A DNA stretch of 64,000 nucleotides from Gallibacter pasteurianus_A (lineage in GTDB: Bacteria; Bacillota; Clostridia; Peptostreptococcales; Anaerovoracaceae). Below are positions 33,639 through 42,394 of the stretch, one piece after another. The notes beneath the pieces were generated by a model. It ran no database searches, had not been told where the DNA came from, and worked only from the letters and a program-made list of their open reading frames with translations. Location: positions 32,052 to 96,051 of the forward strand of contig CAVBJF010000005.1 of the NCBI GenBank assembly GCA_963596005.1, given 5' to 3'. How positions within the stretch are numbered: the first letter of the stretch is position 1; each line of letters begins with the position of its first letter. Made by a program: the position numbers and the translations under genes.

Positions 33639-35027
33639 ATGGAAGAAAAAGAAATGTTTGATAAAGCGATAGAAGAAATACTCGTACTTGCAAAAGAAAA
33701 GCATTTTAAAACCATAAGAGAGAAACTCCTTAATTTTAATAGTGCGGATATAGCGGAGATTCTCGAAGAGGTTTTAGAGGAAGTAGGTATCAATGAAACG
33801 GTTATAATTTTCAGATTACTGCCAAAAGATACTTCTGTTGAGGTTTTCTCTTATCTGCCATCGGATGATCAGGTGCTTATAATAAATGCTATTACGGACA
33901 CAGAAATAAAATATATTATAGATGAACTTGATTTTGACGATAAAATTGACGTTTTGGAGGAGTTGCCGGCAAATCTCGTAGATAAAATTTTAGAGAGAAC
34001 GCCTAAAAAAGAGAGAAGCCTTATAAATACGTTCCTCAATTATCCGGAGGATTCTGCGGGCACATTGATGACGCCGGATTATATAAGCCTTGAACAGAGC
34101 TGGACGGTAAAAAGGGCGATGGAACACATAAAAAAAGTAGGTATGGATTCCGAAACGGTATATACTTGCTATGTCAAATCGCAGGGAAGAATTCTTGAGG
34201 GGATAGTTTCATTAAAAACCCTTGTTATTACAGACGATGATGTTCTGATTTCCGAAATTATGCACAAAGATATAGTTGCCATCAACGTGTATGAGGACCA
34301 GGAAGATGTATCCGAAAAATTTAAAAAATATGGTTTTTTGGCGATTCCGGTTGTAGATAACGAGGAAAGACTTGTTGGGATCATAACAGTCGATGATATA
34401 TTCGAGGTTATCGAAGAAGAGGCAACGGAGGATATCGAGAGAATGGCCGGCGTACTTGACGACTCTGATACAGAATATCTGGATATGAGCGTATGGCAAC
34501 AGGTAAAAAACAGGTTCCCATGGCTGTTCTTTTTGATGTTATCATATATTTTTACCGGAAGCATTATAGCAAGCTCAGAGGAAACTCTTTCGCAGATACC
34601 GACGCTTGTAATATATATGCCAATGCTTATGGGTACGGGAGGTAACTCGGGCTCTCAGTCATCAACGCTTATTATACGCGGACTTTCGGTCGGCGATATA
34701 CAGCTAAAGGATGCAATGAGAGTTTTGTGGAAAGAATTCCGAATAAGCTTTGTAGTTGGACTCAGCCTCAGCATTTTAAATTTTGCAAGGGTCATGTTTG
34801 AACAGAGAGGCAATCCATTGCAATTGCAGATTGCGATAACGGTTTCAATCGCTATGATAGTGATAGTTGTTGCCGCAAAATGCATAGGAAGCATGCTTCC
34901 TATGGCGGCGAAGAAGATAGGCATAGACCCTGCACTTATGGCAAGCCCTATGATTTCATCTCTTACAGATATGGTTTCAATAGGCGCATATTTATTCCTC
35001 GCAGGGAAGTTTTTGGGGATTATGTAA
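33639..35027 (+). CDS. mgtE: Magnesium transporter MgtE
   Basis: A 462-aa Mg2+ channel. The cytosolic N domain (residues about 10-135) contains the MgtE pattern SADIAEILEEV and YPEDSAGTLMTPDYISL. Two CBS domains follow (about 140-265), with MHKDIVAINVYEDQEDVSEKFKKYGFLAIPVVDNEERLVGIITVDDI visible in parts, then a membrane domain of five helices (about 290-460) beginning near PWLFFLMLSYIFTG. The conserved GTGGNSGSQSS motif of the pore is intact. The N and CBS domains close the channel at high internal Mg2+. Strong Shine-Dalgarno aaggaggt. First gene of a long operon. Confidence 0.96.
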   Translation: MEEKEMFDKAIEEILVLAKEKHFKTIREKLLNFNSADIAEILEEVLEEVGINETVIIFRLLPKDTSVEVFSYLPSDDQVLIINAITDTEIKYIIDELDFDDKIDVLEELPANLVDKILERTPKKERSLINTFLNYPEDSAGTLMTPDYISLEQSWTVKRAMEHIKKVGMDSETVYTCYVKSQGRILEGIVSLKTLVITDDDVLISEIMHKDIVAINVYEDQEDVSEKFKKYGFLAIPVVDNEERLVGIITVDDIFEVIEEEATEDIERMAGVLDDSDTEYLDMSVWQQVKNRFPWLFFLMLSYIFTGSIIASSEETLSQIPTLVIYMPMLMGTGGNSGSQSSTLIIRGLSVGDIQLKDAMRVLWKEFRISFVVGLSLSILNFARVMFEQRGNPLQLQIAITVSIAMIVIVVAAKCIGSMLPMAAKKIGIDPALMASPMISSLTDMVSIGAYLFLAGKFLGIM

Positions 35028-35852
35028 ATGAATAAGTTTATTTTAAGAAAGAGAGAAAAAAATACTCACAAAGGCACGTACGGCAAGGTTTTAGTAATAT
35101 CAGGCTCAGTCGGAATGGCAGGAGCTGCTTCGATGTGTGGTAAGGCTGTTATAAAATCGGGAGCAGGTCTTGTGAGATTTGCAGTACCGCGTGAGATTTT
35201 TGATATATTGCAGATAAGCGTACCTGAGGCAACTTGCATAGAACGAAGTCTCGCTCTTGAGATGGTAAATGATTATGAGGCGATTGCGCTCGGTTCGGGG
35301 ATAGGTCAGAATAAAGAAAATATTCCGATGTTAAAAAAAGTTTTAAATGAGTATGAGGGAAAGCTTGTGCTTGACGCAGACGGACTTAACTGTGTGATGA
35401 AATATTCGCTTTACGGCAACCTCAGACAGACAAAGGCGCAAGTTGTTTTGACGCCGCATGCAGGAGAGGCTGCAAGACTGCTTGAAATCGACAAGATAAG
35501 CGAAGAGGACAGAGAAAAGGCGGGGATAGATATACAGGAGGCATTTGGCACGATTGTGGTTATGAAGGGTCATAACACGCTTGTGCTTGACAAAAACAAA
35601 GTTTATGTAAACGATACGGGCAACCCGGGCATGGCGACAGGTGGCTCCGGAGACATTTTGACAGGTATCATAACATCGCTTTTGGCACAGGGATACGATG
35701 CGTATGAGGCTGCAAAGCTCGGCGTATACATACACGGGTTAGCAGGCGATATTGCCGCAACCGAAATAGGAGAGATAGGGATGACGGCCATGGATATTTT
35801 GGCAAACATTCCAAGAGCATTTAAACAGGTAGGAGAACCAGATGAAAACTAA
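35028..35852 (+). CDS. nnrD: ADP-dependent NAD(P)H-hydrate dehydratase
   Basis: A 274-aa YjeF C-terminal-type ribokinase-fold enzyme that repairs damaged, hydrated NADH and NADPH using ADP. Recognisable elements: THKGTYGKVLVISGS near the N terminus, KSGAGLVRFAVP, LDADGLN, LTPHAGEAARL, and GGSGDILTGIITSLLAQG with the catalytic aspartate. The N-terminal epimerase domain (NnrE) present in the fused form is absent. It begins one base after the mgtE stop and overlaps the transketolase gene by 11 bases. Confidence 0.93.
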   Translation: MNKFILRKREKNTHKGTYGKVLVISGSVGMAGAASMCGKAVIKSGAGLVRFAVPREIFDILQISVPEATCIERSLALEMVNDYEAIALGSGIGQNKENIPMLKKVLNEYEGKLVLDADGLNCVMKYSLYGNLRQTKAQVVLTPHAGEAARLLEIDKISEEDREKAGIDIQEAFGTIVVMKGHNTLVLDKNKVYVNDTGNPGMATGGSGDILTGIITSLLAQGYDAYEAAKLGVYIHGLAGDIAATEIGEIGMTAMDILANIPRAFKQVGEPDEN

Positions 35853-36660
35853 CGACTTAAAAGAAATCGCAAAAAACATAAGAGAGACCTTGATAAAGGC
35901 TATATATGAGGCCGGTTCCGGACACCCCGGAGGTTCGCTTTCGGCTGCTGATATAATGACGGTTCTTTATTTTGAGGAAATGAATATTGACCCTAAAAAT
36001 CCAAGCATGAAGACAAGGGACAGATTTGTTCTTTCAAAAGGGCACGCAGCACCTGTTTTGTATGCGACATTAGCGGAGAGAGGATACTTTCCAAAGGAAG
36101 ATGTGTTGACGCTAAGAAAACTTGGCAGTAAGTTTCAGGGGCATCCGTCACGAGATAAAGTGCCGGGTGTCGAAATGTCGACAGGTTCGCTAGGGCAAGG
36201 TATATCTGCAGCGGTTGGCATGGCAATTGCTGATAAGCTCGATAGTAAAAATCGCAGAGTGTATGCGCTTCTTGGAGACGGAGAGCTGCAAGAAGGCATA
36301 GTTTGGGAAGCTTTTATGGCGGCTTCACATTATAGCCTTGCAAATTTGACAGCAATAATCGACTGGAACGGATTGCAGATAGACGGTAAAAACGACGATG
36401 TTATGACGGTAAAGCCTATTGACGAAAAGCTAAAGGCATTTGGCTGGGATGTAGTGCTTATAGATGGGCATGATATGGACGATATAAAAAGAGGCTTTGA
36501 ACATGCAAGAGGAGAGAAGACAAAACCGTCGTGCATTATTGCAAAAACTCATAAGGGCATGGGAGTATCATTTATGAAGGACGAAGCAGGTTGGCATGGC
36601 AAGGCACCGAATGAAGAACAATTAAAAGTGGCTTTAGCAGAAATCAGGGGGAATAAATAA
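35842..36660 (+). CDS. Transketolase, N-terminal subunit
   Basis: A 272-aa half-transketolase carrying the thiamine-diphosphate pyrophosphate-binding part: SGHPGGSLSAADIMTVLYF, STGSLGQGISAAVGMAIADKL and GDGELQEGIVWEAFMAA followed by the Asn ligand in DWNGLQIDG. In split enzymes such as this the partner subunit provides the pyrimidine-binding half. Together they transfer two-carbon ketol units in the non-oxidative pentose phosphate pathway. The C-terminal subunit gene starts on the base after its stop codon. Confidence 0.95.
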   Translation: MKTNDLKEIAKNIRETLIKAIYEAGSGHPGGSLSAADIMTVLYFEEMNIDPKNPSMKTRDRFVLSKGHAAPVLYATLAERGYFPKEDVLTLRKLGSKFQGHPSRDKVPGVEMSTGSLGQGISAAVGMAIADKLDSKNRRVYALLGDGELQEGIVWEAFMAASHYSLANLTAIIDWNGLQIDGKNDDVMTVKPIDEKLKAFGWDVVLIDGHDMDDIKRGFEHARGEKTKPSCIIAKTHKGMGVSFMKDEAGWHGKAPNEEQLKVALAEIRGNK

Positions 36661-37596
36661 ATGTCAGATAAAATAGCAACAAGGCAGTCGTACGGAGAAG
36701 TCCTCGTAGAAATGGGAAAGGAAAATCCGGATCTTGTAGTAATGGATGCAGACCTTTCCGGATCGACAAAAACAGGAGAATTTAAAAAGGTTTATCCCGA
36801 AAGATTTTTTAACGCAGGTATAGCAGAGCAAAATCTTTATGCCATGGCTGCGGGCATAGCGCTTTCGGGCAAGACTGTATGTGCGTCGACATTTGCGATG
36901 TTTGCGGCCGAAAGAGCATTTGAAATTATAAGAAATTCGATAGGATATACAAGAGCAAATGTAAAAATTTGTGCATCACACGCCGGTATAACGGTAGGCG
37001 AGGATGGGGCGAGTCATCAGACATTTGAAGATTTAGCACTGATGCGTACTATTCCGGGGATGACAGTTTTAAATCCTTGCGATGATGTGAGCGCAAAACA
37101 GTTGCTCAGACAAGTGATAAATATGCAAGGCCCTGCATATGTTAGGCTCGGCAGAGCGGCAGTTCCTGTTTTTTATGACAGCAATGTGAAACTTGAAGTG
37201 GGTAAAGCCCATTTGTTGAAAAAAGGAAGCGATGTGAGTATAATAGCAACAGGGATTATGGTTAATGAAGCTATGATTGCGGCTGACATATTGCAAAAAG
37301 ACGGTATAAATGCACAAGTTATAGATATGCATACAATAAAACCGATTGATAAGGAAGCAGTCATACAAGCGTCAAAAAAGACAGGATTTATAATTACTGC
37401 TGAGGAACATTCTGTGATAGGTGGGCTTGGCAGTGCTGTTGCAGAGATAACAGCAACTAATGCGCCTTGTAAAATCGCAATGGTAGGGCAAAATGATACA
37501 TATGGTGAATCAGGAAAGCCAAATGAGCTACTTGCAAAATATAAGATGTGCGCAGATGAAATAGTGAATAAAGCAAGAAAGGAATTGCTCAAATGA
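36661..37596 (+). CDS. Transketolase, C-terminal subunit
   Basis: A 311-aa partner of the preceding gene. It holds the pyrimidine-binding domain (ATRQSYGEVLVEMGKENPDLVVMDADLSGSTKTG, with the GIAEQNLYAMAAGIALSG glutamate motif) and the C-terminal transketolase domain with ITAEEHSVIGGLGSAVAE. The catalytic glutamate lies in the AEQN motif. Directly abutting its partner (TAA then ATG) ensures equal synthesis. Its stop overlaps the ftsE start (ATGA). Confidence 0.95.
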   Translation: MSDKIATRQSYGEVLVEMGKENPDLVVMDADLSGSTKTGEFKKVYPERFFNAGIAEQNLYAMAAGIALSGKTVCASTFAMFAAERAFEIIRNSIGYTRANVKICASHAGITVGEDGASHQTFEDLALMRTIPGMTVLNPCDDVSAKQLLRQVINMQGPAYVRLGRAAVPVFYDSNVKLEVGKAHLLKKGSDVSIIATGIMVNEAMIAADILQKDGINAQVIDMHTIKPIDKEAVIQASKKTGFIITAEEHSVIGGLGSAVAEITATNAPCKIAMVGQNDTYGESGKPNELLAKYKMCADEIVNKARKELLK

Positions 37597-38324
37597 TAAA
37601 ATTTGATCATGTTACAAAAAGGTATGCTACAAATGTTGGCCTTGATGATATCTGTATAGAAATAAATCGCGGAGAATTTGTATTCTTAGTAGGGCCAAGC
37701 GGAGCCGGTAAATCTACATTTATAAAGCTTATCATGAAGGAAATAAATGCAGACGAGGGCTCGATAGAGGTTATGGGGAGAGATGTGGTAAATCTTTCCA
37801 GCAGGCTCCTGCCTATACATAGAAGAAATATTGGTATGATTTTTCAGGATTTTAGGTTATTACCTAATAAAACAGTTTTTGAAAATGTTGCATTTGCAAT
37901 GGAGATTGTCCACAAATCAAAGAGACAGATAAATAAACAGGTGCCAAGAGCGCTAAGTCTGATGGGTATATCGTCGAAAAAAGATATGTTTCCTGATGAG
38001 CTTTCGGCCGGAGAGCAACAGAGGGTGGCAATAGCAAGAGCCATTATAAATAAGCCGTCAGTCCTCATTGCAGACGAACCGACAGGCAACCTTGACCCGG
38101 CGACAGCATGGGAAATAATGACGCTTTTAAATGAAATAAATAAAAGAGGGACTACAATAGTTATGGTTACACACGCGCAGGATATAGTAGATAGGATGAA
38201 AAAGAGAGTTGTAACTATAAATCAAGGCAAGATCGTTAGGGATGACATAGGCGAGTATAAGCTCTATGAGGATAAGCAAAACGGTCTTGAAGAAATCCTG
38301 GGAGGTGATGAAGATGATGAGTAG
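37593..38324 (+). CDS. ftsE: Cell division ATP-binding protein FtsE
   Basis: A 243-aa ABC ATPase of the FtsEX division complex. Walker A GPSGAGKST (residues 31-39), Q-loop GMIFQDFRLLPNKTVFENVAFAM, signature LSAGEQQRVAIARA, Walker B LIADEPTGNLDP, H-loop VTHA. The RLLPNKTV segment is typical of FtsE rather than of export ATPases. It energises FtsX to switch on a periplasmic or extracellular peptidoglycan hydrolase during septation. It overlaps the transketolase gene by four bases and ftsX by 11. Confidence 0.96.
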   Translation: MIKFDHVTKRYATNVGLDDICIEINRGEFVFLVGPSGAGKSTFIKLIMKEINADEGSIEVMGRDVVNLSSRLLPIHRRNIGMIFQDFRLLPNKTVFENVAFAMEIVHKSKRQINKQVPRALSLMGISSKKDMFPDELSAGEQQRVAIARAIINKPSVLIADEPTGNLDPATAWEIMTLLNEINKRGTTIVMVTHAQDIVDRMKKRVVTINQGKIVRDDIGEYKLYEDKQNGLEEILGGDEDDE

Positions 38325-39210
38325 GTTTTCATATTCACTGAAACAGGCTTTCAAACAGATAAGAAGAAATAAGGGAATGACCGTTACATCGTTTTTTGCA
38401 ATAACAGCGATGATGATAATATTAGGTATATTCTTTATGCTTATAGTAAACATCAATACGGCGGCCGAAACAGTAAAAAATGATTATAATAACATCGAAG
38501 TTTTTTTTAAGGATGAAGTTTCGATGGATCAAATAAACGCGACAAAGGCAGACGTCGAGAAATGGGAGCAAGTCGATACCGTAACAGTTAGGACAAAAGC
38601 AGAAGCTCTTGAGATACTAAAGGTTAGATGGGGAGATAATGGGTACCTGTTAGATGGACTATCAACAAATCCTCTTCCAAATTCGATAGTAATAACTGTA
38701 GATTCGCTTGATAAAGCCGATGCAGTTGCCGCAAAAGCAGAAAAAATCACGGGAGCAGAGGATGTAAATTTCTACAAGGACACAGTAGAAAAGCTCGTAG
38801 CTGCAACAAGAGGATTTCAGATTGCAGCGGTAATAGTTATGGCGATATTGATCTTAGTATCGATCATAGTAGTATCTAATACTATCAAGCTGACAGTATT
38901 TAACAGATCTGATGAGATCATAATTATGAAGTATGTCGGAGCGACGAACTGGTTTATAAGAGCGCCGTTTTTGCTCGAAGGTATATTGATCGGATTCTTT
39001 TCGGCGATAATTTCATCAGGCTTGATAGTTGCAATATACGCGTCTGTAAAGCAATTTATAGGTGCTGATGTGCTGTCGATACTCTCGGTATCGCTTGTAC
39101 CACTCGGATTTTTGGCGTTTAACCTAGTTTTGATATTCATAGCACTTGGCATAAGCATAGGTGCTTGGGGAAGTATGATTTCGATGAGGAGATTCCTCGA
39201 TACAAAATAG
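38314..39210 (+). CDS. ftsX: Cell division protein FtsX
   Basis: A 298-aa permease-like protein with four transmembrane segments. The first (about 23-45) is followed by a roughly 110-residue extracellular domain (VFFKDEVSMDQINATKADVEKW...VNFYKDTVEKL), then three helices beginning near QIAAVIVMAILILVSIIVVSNTIKL, the FtsX-core consensus. The outer domain of FtsX binds and activates a coiled-coil hydrolase, encoded next. The start at 38314 has ggaggtg 6 bases upstream and overlaps the end of ftsE; the in-frame ATGs at 38308 and 38317 are alternatives. Confidence 0.95.
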   Translation: MMSRFSYSLKQAFKQIRRNKGMTVTSFFAITAMMIILGIFFMLIVNINTAAETVKNDYNNIEVFFKDEVSMDQINATKADVEKWEQVDTVTVRTKAEALEILKVRWGDNGYLLDGLSTNPLPNSIVITVDSLDKADAVAAKAEKITGAEDVNFYKDTVEKLVAATRGFQIAAVIVMAILILVSIIVVSNTIKLTVFNRSDEIIIMKYVGATNWFIRAPFLLEGILIGFFSAIISSGLIVAIYASVKQFIGADVLSILSVSLVPLGFLAFNLVLIFIALGISIGAWGSMISMRRFLDTK

Positions 39211-39248
39211 TATGTGAAATGAAATACTGAAACGAATAGGAGGTTCGA

Positions 39249-40364
39249 ATGAGAGAAGGAGTTTTAAGAAAGACATTGTGTATCATATTGTCACTTTCGA
39301 TGGTATTAACATTATTTGTGACGCTTGCAGGTATCAAGGAGGTCAGCGCAAAAGAAACACAAAAGAGTCTGCAAAAAAAGATAGACAATGCGCAGGATCA
39401 AATAGATGAAAATAATGCAACTAAGGCAAAAAATAACGCCACAATGAAGGAACTGCAAGCTAAGATAGACACTTCACAGGAAGAGGTTGATGCTCTTGAG
39501 ATAGAGGTAAAAGAGGCAAATGATAAGCTTGAGGCTGCAGCACAGGAATTAGAAAAAGGCAATGAAGATCTTTCAACAAGGCTTAGAACTATGTATAAGA
39601 GTGGCAGTCTTGGACTTGTAGATGTAATGCTAAGCTCAGATAATATTTCTGATTTATTCAACAACTTTTCTATAGTGCAATATCTTTTCAAAAGCGACAA
39701 GGATATAGTTTCAAAGTTAAAGACAAAGCATGATGCGTTAAATGATGTAGCGAAGTCATTGTCGGCAAAGCAAGCTGAGTTAAACGAAAGACAAGAAGAA
39801 CTTGATGCAAGTTACGAAAAGCTTGCTACACTAAATAAAGAAATAAACTCAGAAAATTCAAACCTTGAAGACAAGATTGACACTTGGCGTGCAGACTCGG
39901 CGAAAATAGCTGCCATGATCAATAAGAATTCGAGCAGTAGCGGAGGTAGCGGCAGCGGCGGTTATACTCCTTCGCCTAGCGAATCAGGACAAGGCTTTGG
40001 ATATCCATGTAGTGGCAGGATATCGCGTGGATTTGGGGCATTTAATCCTCAGTGGGATACAGTGCCACATTTAGGACTTGATATTGCTGTTTCTACGGGT
40101 ACTGCTATACACGCTTCTAAAGCAGGTAAAGTTATTTATGCCGGCTGGCTTGGAGGATACGGTAACTTCGTACTAATAGACCATGGTAACGGTATGTCAA
40201 CAGGATATGCGCACAACAGTAGGATTGCTGTTAGTGTAGGGCAAAAAGTCAGCAAGGCTCAGGTAATAGCATATGCGGGTAGTACAGGCAATTCTTCAGG
40301 GCCTCATTGTCACTTTGAGATACGTGTAAACGGTACACCGGTAGATCCATTAAATTATTTATAA
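39249..40364 (+). CDS. PcsB/EnvC-like coiled-coil M23 peptidoglycan endopeptidase
   Basis: A 371-aa secreted hydrolase. A signal peptide ends near EVSA-K. A long coiled coil follows (about 35-235: KSLQKKIDNAQDQIDENNATK... to NLEDKIDTWRADSAK), including a segment like the FtsX-binding hairpin of PcsB. After a Ser/Gly linker comes a LytM/M23 zinc peptidase with HLGLDIAVS (H and D ligands) and GPHCHFEIRVNG (HxH). All catalytic positions are present, so unlike EnvC it should be an active enzyme. Encoded directly after ftsEX, it is the likely substrate of that complex for daughter-cell separation. Confidence 0.93.
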   Translation: MREGVLRKTLCIILSLSMVLTLFVTLAGIKEVSAKETQKSLQKKIDNAQDQIDENNATKAKNNATMKELQAKIDTSQEEVDALEIEVKEANDKLEAAAQELEKGNEDLSTRLRTMYKSGSLGLVDVMLSSDNISDLFNNFSIVQYLFKSDKDIVSKLKTKHDALNDVAKSLSAKQAELNERQEELDASYEKLATLNKEINSENSNLEDKIDTWRADSAKIAAMINKNSSSSGGSGSGGYTPSPSESGQGFGYPCSGRISRGFGAFNPQWDTVPHLGLDIAVSTGTAIHASKAGKVIYAGWLGGYGNFVLIDHGNGMSTGYAHNSRIAVSVGQKVSKAQVIAYAGSTGNSSGPHCHFEIRVNGTPVDPLNYL

Positions 40365-40365
40365 A

Positions 40366-42009
40366 ATGAGCACAAATAAGATAATACTGGAAATTTTAAG
40401 TAAAAAGGGCATAACAGGTGATGAAAATATACAGGAATTTTTATCACCTGTTCCTCGTCTTACATATGATCCATTCCTACTTTTTGGTATGAAAGAAGGG
40501 GTGGATTTAATTTTGAGTGCGATTGATGATAAAAAGAAAATTTGCGTCTATGGTGATTATGATGCCGACGGTATAACATCGACATCTATTTTATTGACGG
40601 TACTTAGGCATATAGGAACCGATGTGACATATTACATACCTAGCAGATTTGACGAAGGCTACGGCCTAAATATGACTGCCATAGACAAACTTCAAGGGGA
40701 TGGTGTTGAGCTTATAGTAACCGTAGACTGTGGCGTAACAGGTGCAAAGGAAATAGCGTATGCAAGGGAAAAAGGCGTAGAGGTACTTGTTACAGATCAC
40801 CATAACGAAGGAGAGTGCTTTCCGGATACAGATACAATTGTAATAGATCCCAAACAGGTAAGCTGTAACTATCCATTTGAGTATCTTGCCGGTTGCGGAG
40901 TTGCATTTAAACTGGCACAAGCACTTCAAAGAGAGGCTGGCTTTGAAAAAGCTTTTTTAAACAACCTTTTAGATCTAGTTGCTATAGGAACAATAGCAGA
41001 TGTAATGCCTTTAATCGATGAAAACAGAACGATAGTAAAGTATGGAATAAATAAAATTTTAACAGGCAAGAGAAAAGGCCTTGATTATCTTGTAAAAAAT
41101 CTGATAAGCAATGAAATAAATTCAGAAAATTTAGCATATTATGTGATTCCGAGCATAAATGCAGCAGGAAGAATGGGAAGCACCGACATTGCTGTAAGAT
41201 GTCTTATATCTGATAGCGAGGAGGAGGCAACAGAATATGCAAAAAAGTTGATAGAGCTAAACAGCCAAAGAAAGAAGATACAGGAAAGTGATTATGAAAG
41301 ATGCATAAGCCTTTACGAAAGCGATTATAATGACAAATTATTTCCAATCGTCTTTTTGCCAAATGCAAACGAGGGTATTTGTGGAATAGTAGCGGGCAAG
41401 ATGAAGGAATATTCCCAAAAACCATTTGCGATAGTAACAGAAAGCAAAGCAGATGAAAATATATATAAGGGCACATGCAGGAGCATGGATGGAATCGATA
41501 TATTTAAAATATTGAAAAAGGAAAGTGCGATTTTTGAAAAATTCGGAGGGCATAGAAGTGCGTGTGGATTTTCTATAAAAAAGGAAAATTTAGAACTCTT
41601 AAAAGCTAATGTAGAAAAAACAATGGCAAGCTATGTTTCGGACGATATAGCATTGCAAGAAGAACCTTTTATAGAGATAACTCCTGAAGATATAGATGAA
41701 GAGCTTGTAGCACAAATAGAGCTATTAGAACCATTTGGCAACGAAAATGAAAAGCCTGTCTTTGTGATAAAAAATTGCAGGCTAAGTGATATAGTATATC
41801 TCGGGGACGAAAAAAAGCATATGCGTACATGTATAAAAAACAGCAAGGATAATATTGATTGCATTTATTTTAATATAAGAGCTGATGACAAAAAAGCAAT
41901 TGAGGTCTCAAAAAATATAGATGTGACAGGTACGATAGGATTTAATAGGTGGCGTGGTAACAAAAAAATACAAGTCTTTATATCCTCGATACATTTGACT
42001 GTGAAATAG
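40366..42009 (+). CDS. recJ: Single-stranded-DNA-specific exonuclease RecJ
   Basis: A 547-aa DHH-family 5'-3' ssDNA exonuclease acting in recombination and mismatch repair. Motifs: YGDYDADGITSTSILL (motif I), VTVDCGVTG, VTDHHNEGECFP (the DHH motif), and the DHHA1 domain with GKRKGLDYL, SINAAGRMGSTDIAVRCL and FGGHRSACGFSI. A C-terminal OB-fold of about 100 residues with VYLGDEKKHMR follows. Complete. The start has no clear Shine-Dalgarno and lies one base after the hydrolase stop codon, so translation is likely coupled. A strong promoter for the next gene overlaps its 3' end. Confidence 0.95.
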   Translation: MSTNKIILEILSKKGITGDENIQEFLSPVPRLTYDPFLLFGMKEGVDLILSAIDDKKKICVYGDYDADGITSTSILLTVLRHIGTDVTYYIPSRFDEGYGLNMTAIDKLQGDGVELIVTVDCGVTGAKEIAYAREKGVEVLVTDHHNEGECFPDTDTIVIDPKQVSCNYPFEYLAGCGVAFKLAQALQREAGFEKAFLNNLLDLVAIGTIADVMPLIDENRTIVKYGINKILTGKRKGLDYLVKNLISNEINSENLAYYVIPSINAAGRMGSTDIAVRCLISDSEEEATEYAKKLIELNSQRKKIQESDYERCISLYESDYNDKLFPIVFLPNANEGICGIVAGKMKEYSQKPFAIVTESKADENIYKGTCRSMDGIDIFKILKKESAIFEKFGGHRSACGFSIKKENLELLKANVEKTMASYVSDDIALQEEPFIEITPEDIDEELVAQIELLEPFGNENEKPVFVIKNCRLSDIVYLGDEKKHMRTCIKNSKDNIDCIYFNIRADDKKAIEVSKNIDVTGTIGFNRWRGNKKIQVFISSIHLTVK

Positions 42010-42023
42010 TGAAATGATATAAT
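41995..42023 (+). promoter_or_regulatory. Promoter of the YerC-family gene, overlapping the recJ stop
   Basis: TTGACT (41995-42000), 17-base spacer, TATAAT (42018-42023), with an extended -10 TGa at 42015-42017. The -35 lies inside recJ and the element runs across its stop codon. Confidence 0.8.
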
Positions 42024-42078
42024 CATATCGTAACAGTGCAACACTTTAAAGCATTAAAGCGACGAAAGGAACTATATT

Positions 42079-42372
42079 ATGTCAACCGTATCAAAGTCAA
42101 AGAAAAAAGAGTTAGATGAGCTTTTTGAGGCGATACTTTTACTTGAAGATAAAAGAGAATGCTATAAATTTTTTGAAGATATATGTACGATAAATGAAAT
42201 AAATGCTATATCTCAAAGGTGGCAGGTTGCGAAGCTCTTAGACGAAGGCAAGACGTATAGCGAGGTAGAGAAGATAACGAAGGCATCGACGGCGACGATA
42301 AGCCGTGTAAACAAATGTCTGCTTTATGGAGCAGATGGATATAAAACTATTTTGTCTAAAATTGATAAGTAA
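42079..42372 (+). CDS. YerC/YecD-family TrpR-related DNA-binding protein
   Basis: A 97-aa all-helical protein similar to the Trp repressor (YerC/YecD in Bacillus). The helix-turn-helix is WQVAKLLDEGKTYSEVEKITKASTATISRVNKCLLYGADGY (residues about 52-92), following a helical dimerisation arm with RECYKFFEDICTINEINAISQR. It lacks the tryptophan pocket residues certain for TrpR, so the ligand and targets are unknown. It stands between recJ and convergent recN, under its own promoter with Shine-Dalgarno aaagga, and is followed by a terminator. Confidence 0.88.
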   Translation: MSTVSKSKKKELDELFEAILLLEDKRECYKFFEDICTINEINAISQRWQVAKLLDEGKTYSEVEKITKASTATISRVNKCLLYGADGYKTILSKIDK

Positions 42373-42375
42373 AAA

Positions 42376-42394
42376 AGAAGGCTAGAAGCCTTCT
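42376..42394. terminator. Bidirectional terminator between yerC-like gene and recN
   Basis: A 7-bp stem AGAAGGC / GCCTTCT with loop TAGAA, flanked by six A's and by TATTTATTT. It overlaps the first bases of the recN stop codon (42393-42395) and serves both converging genes. Confidence 0.7.
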
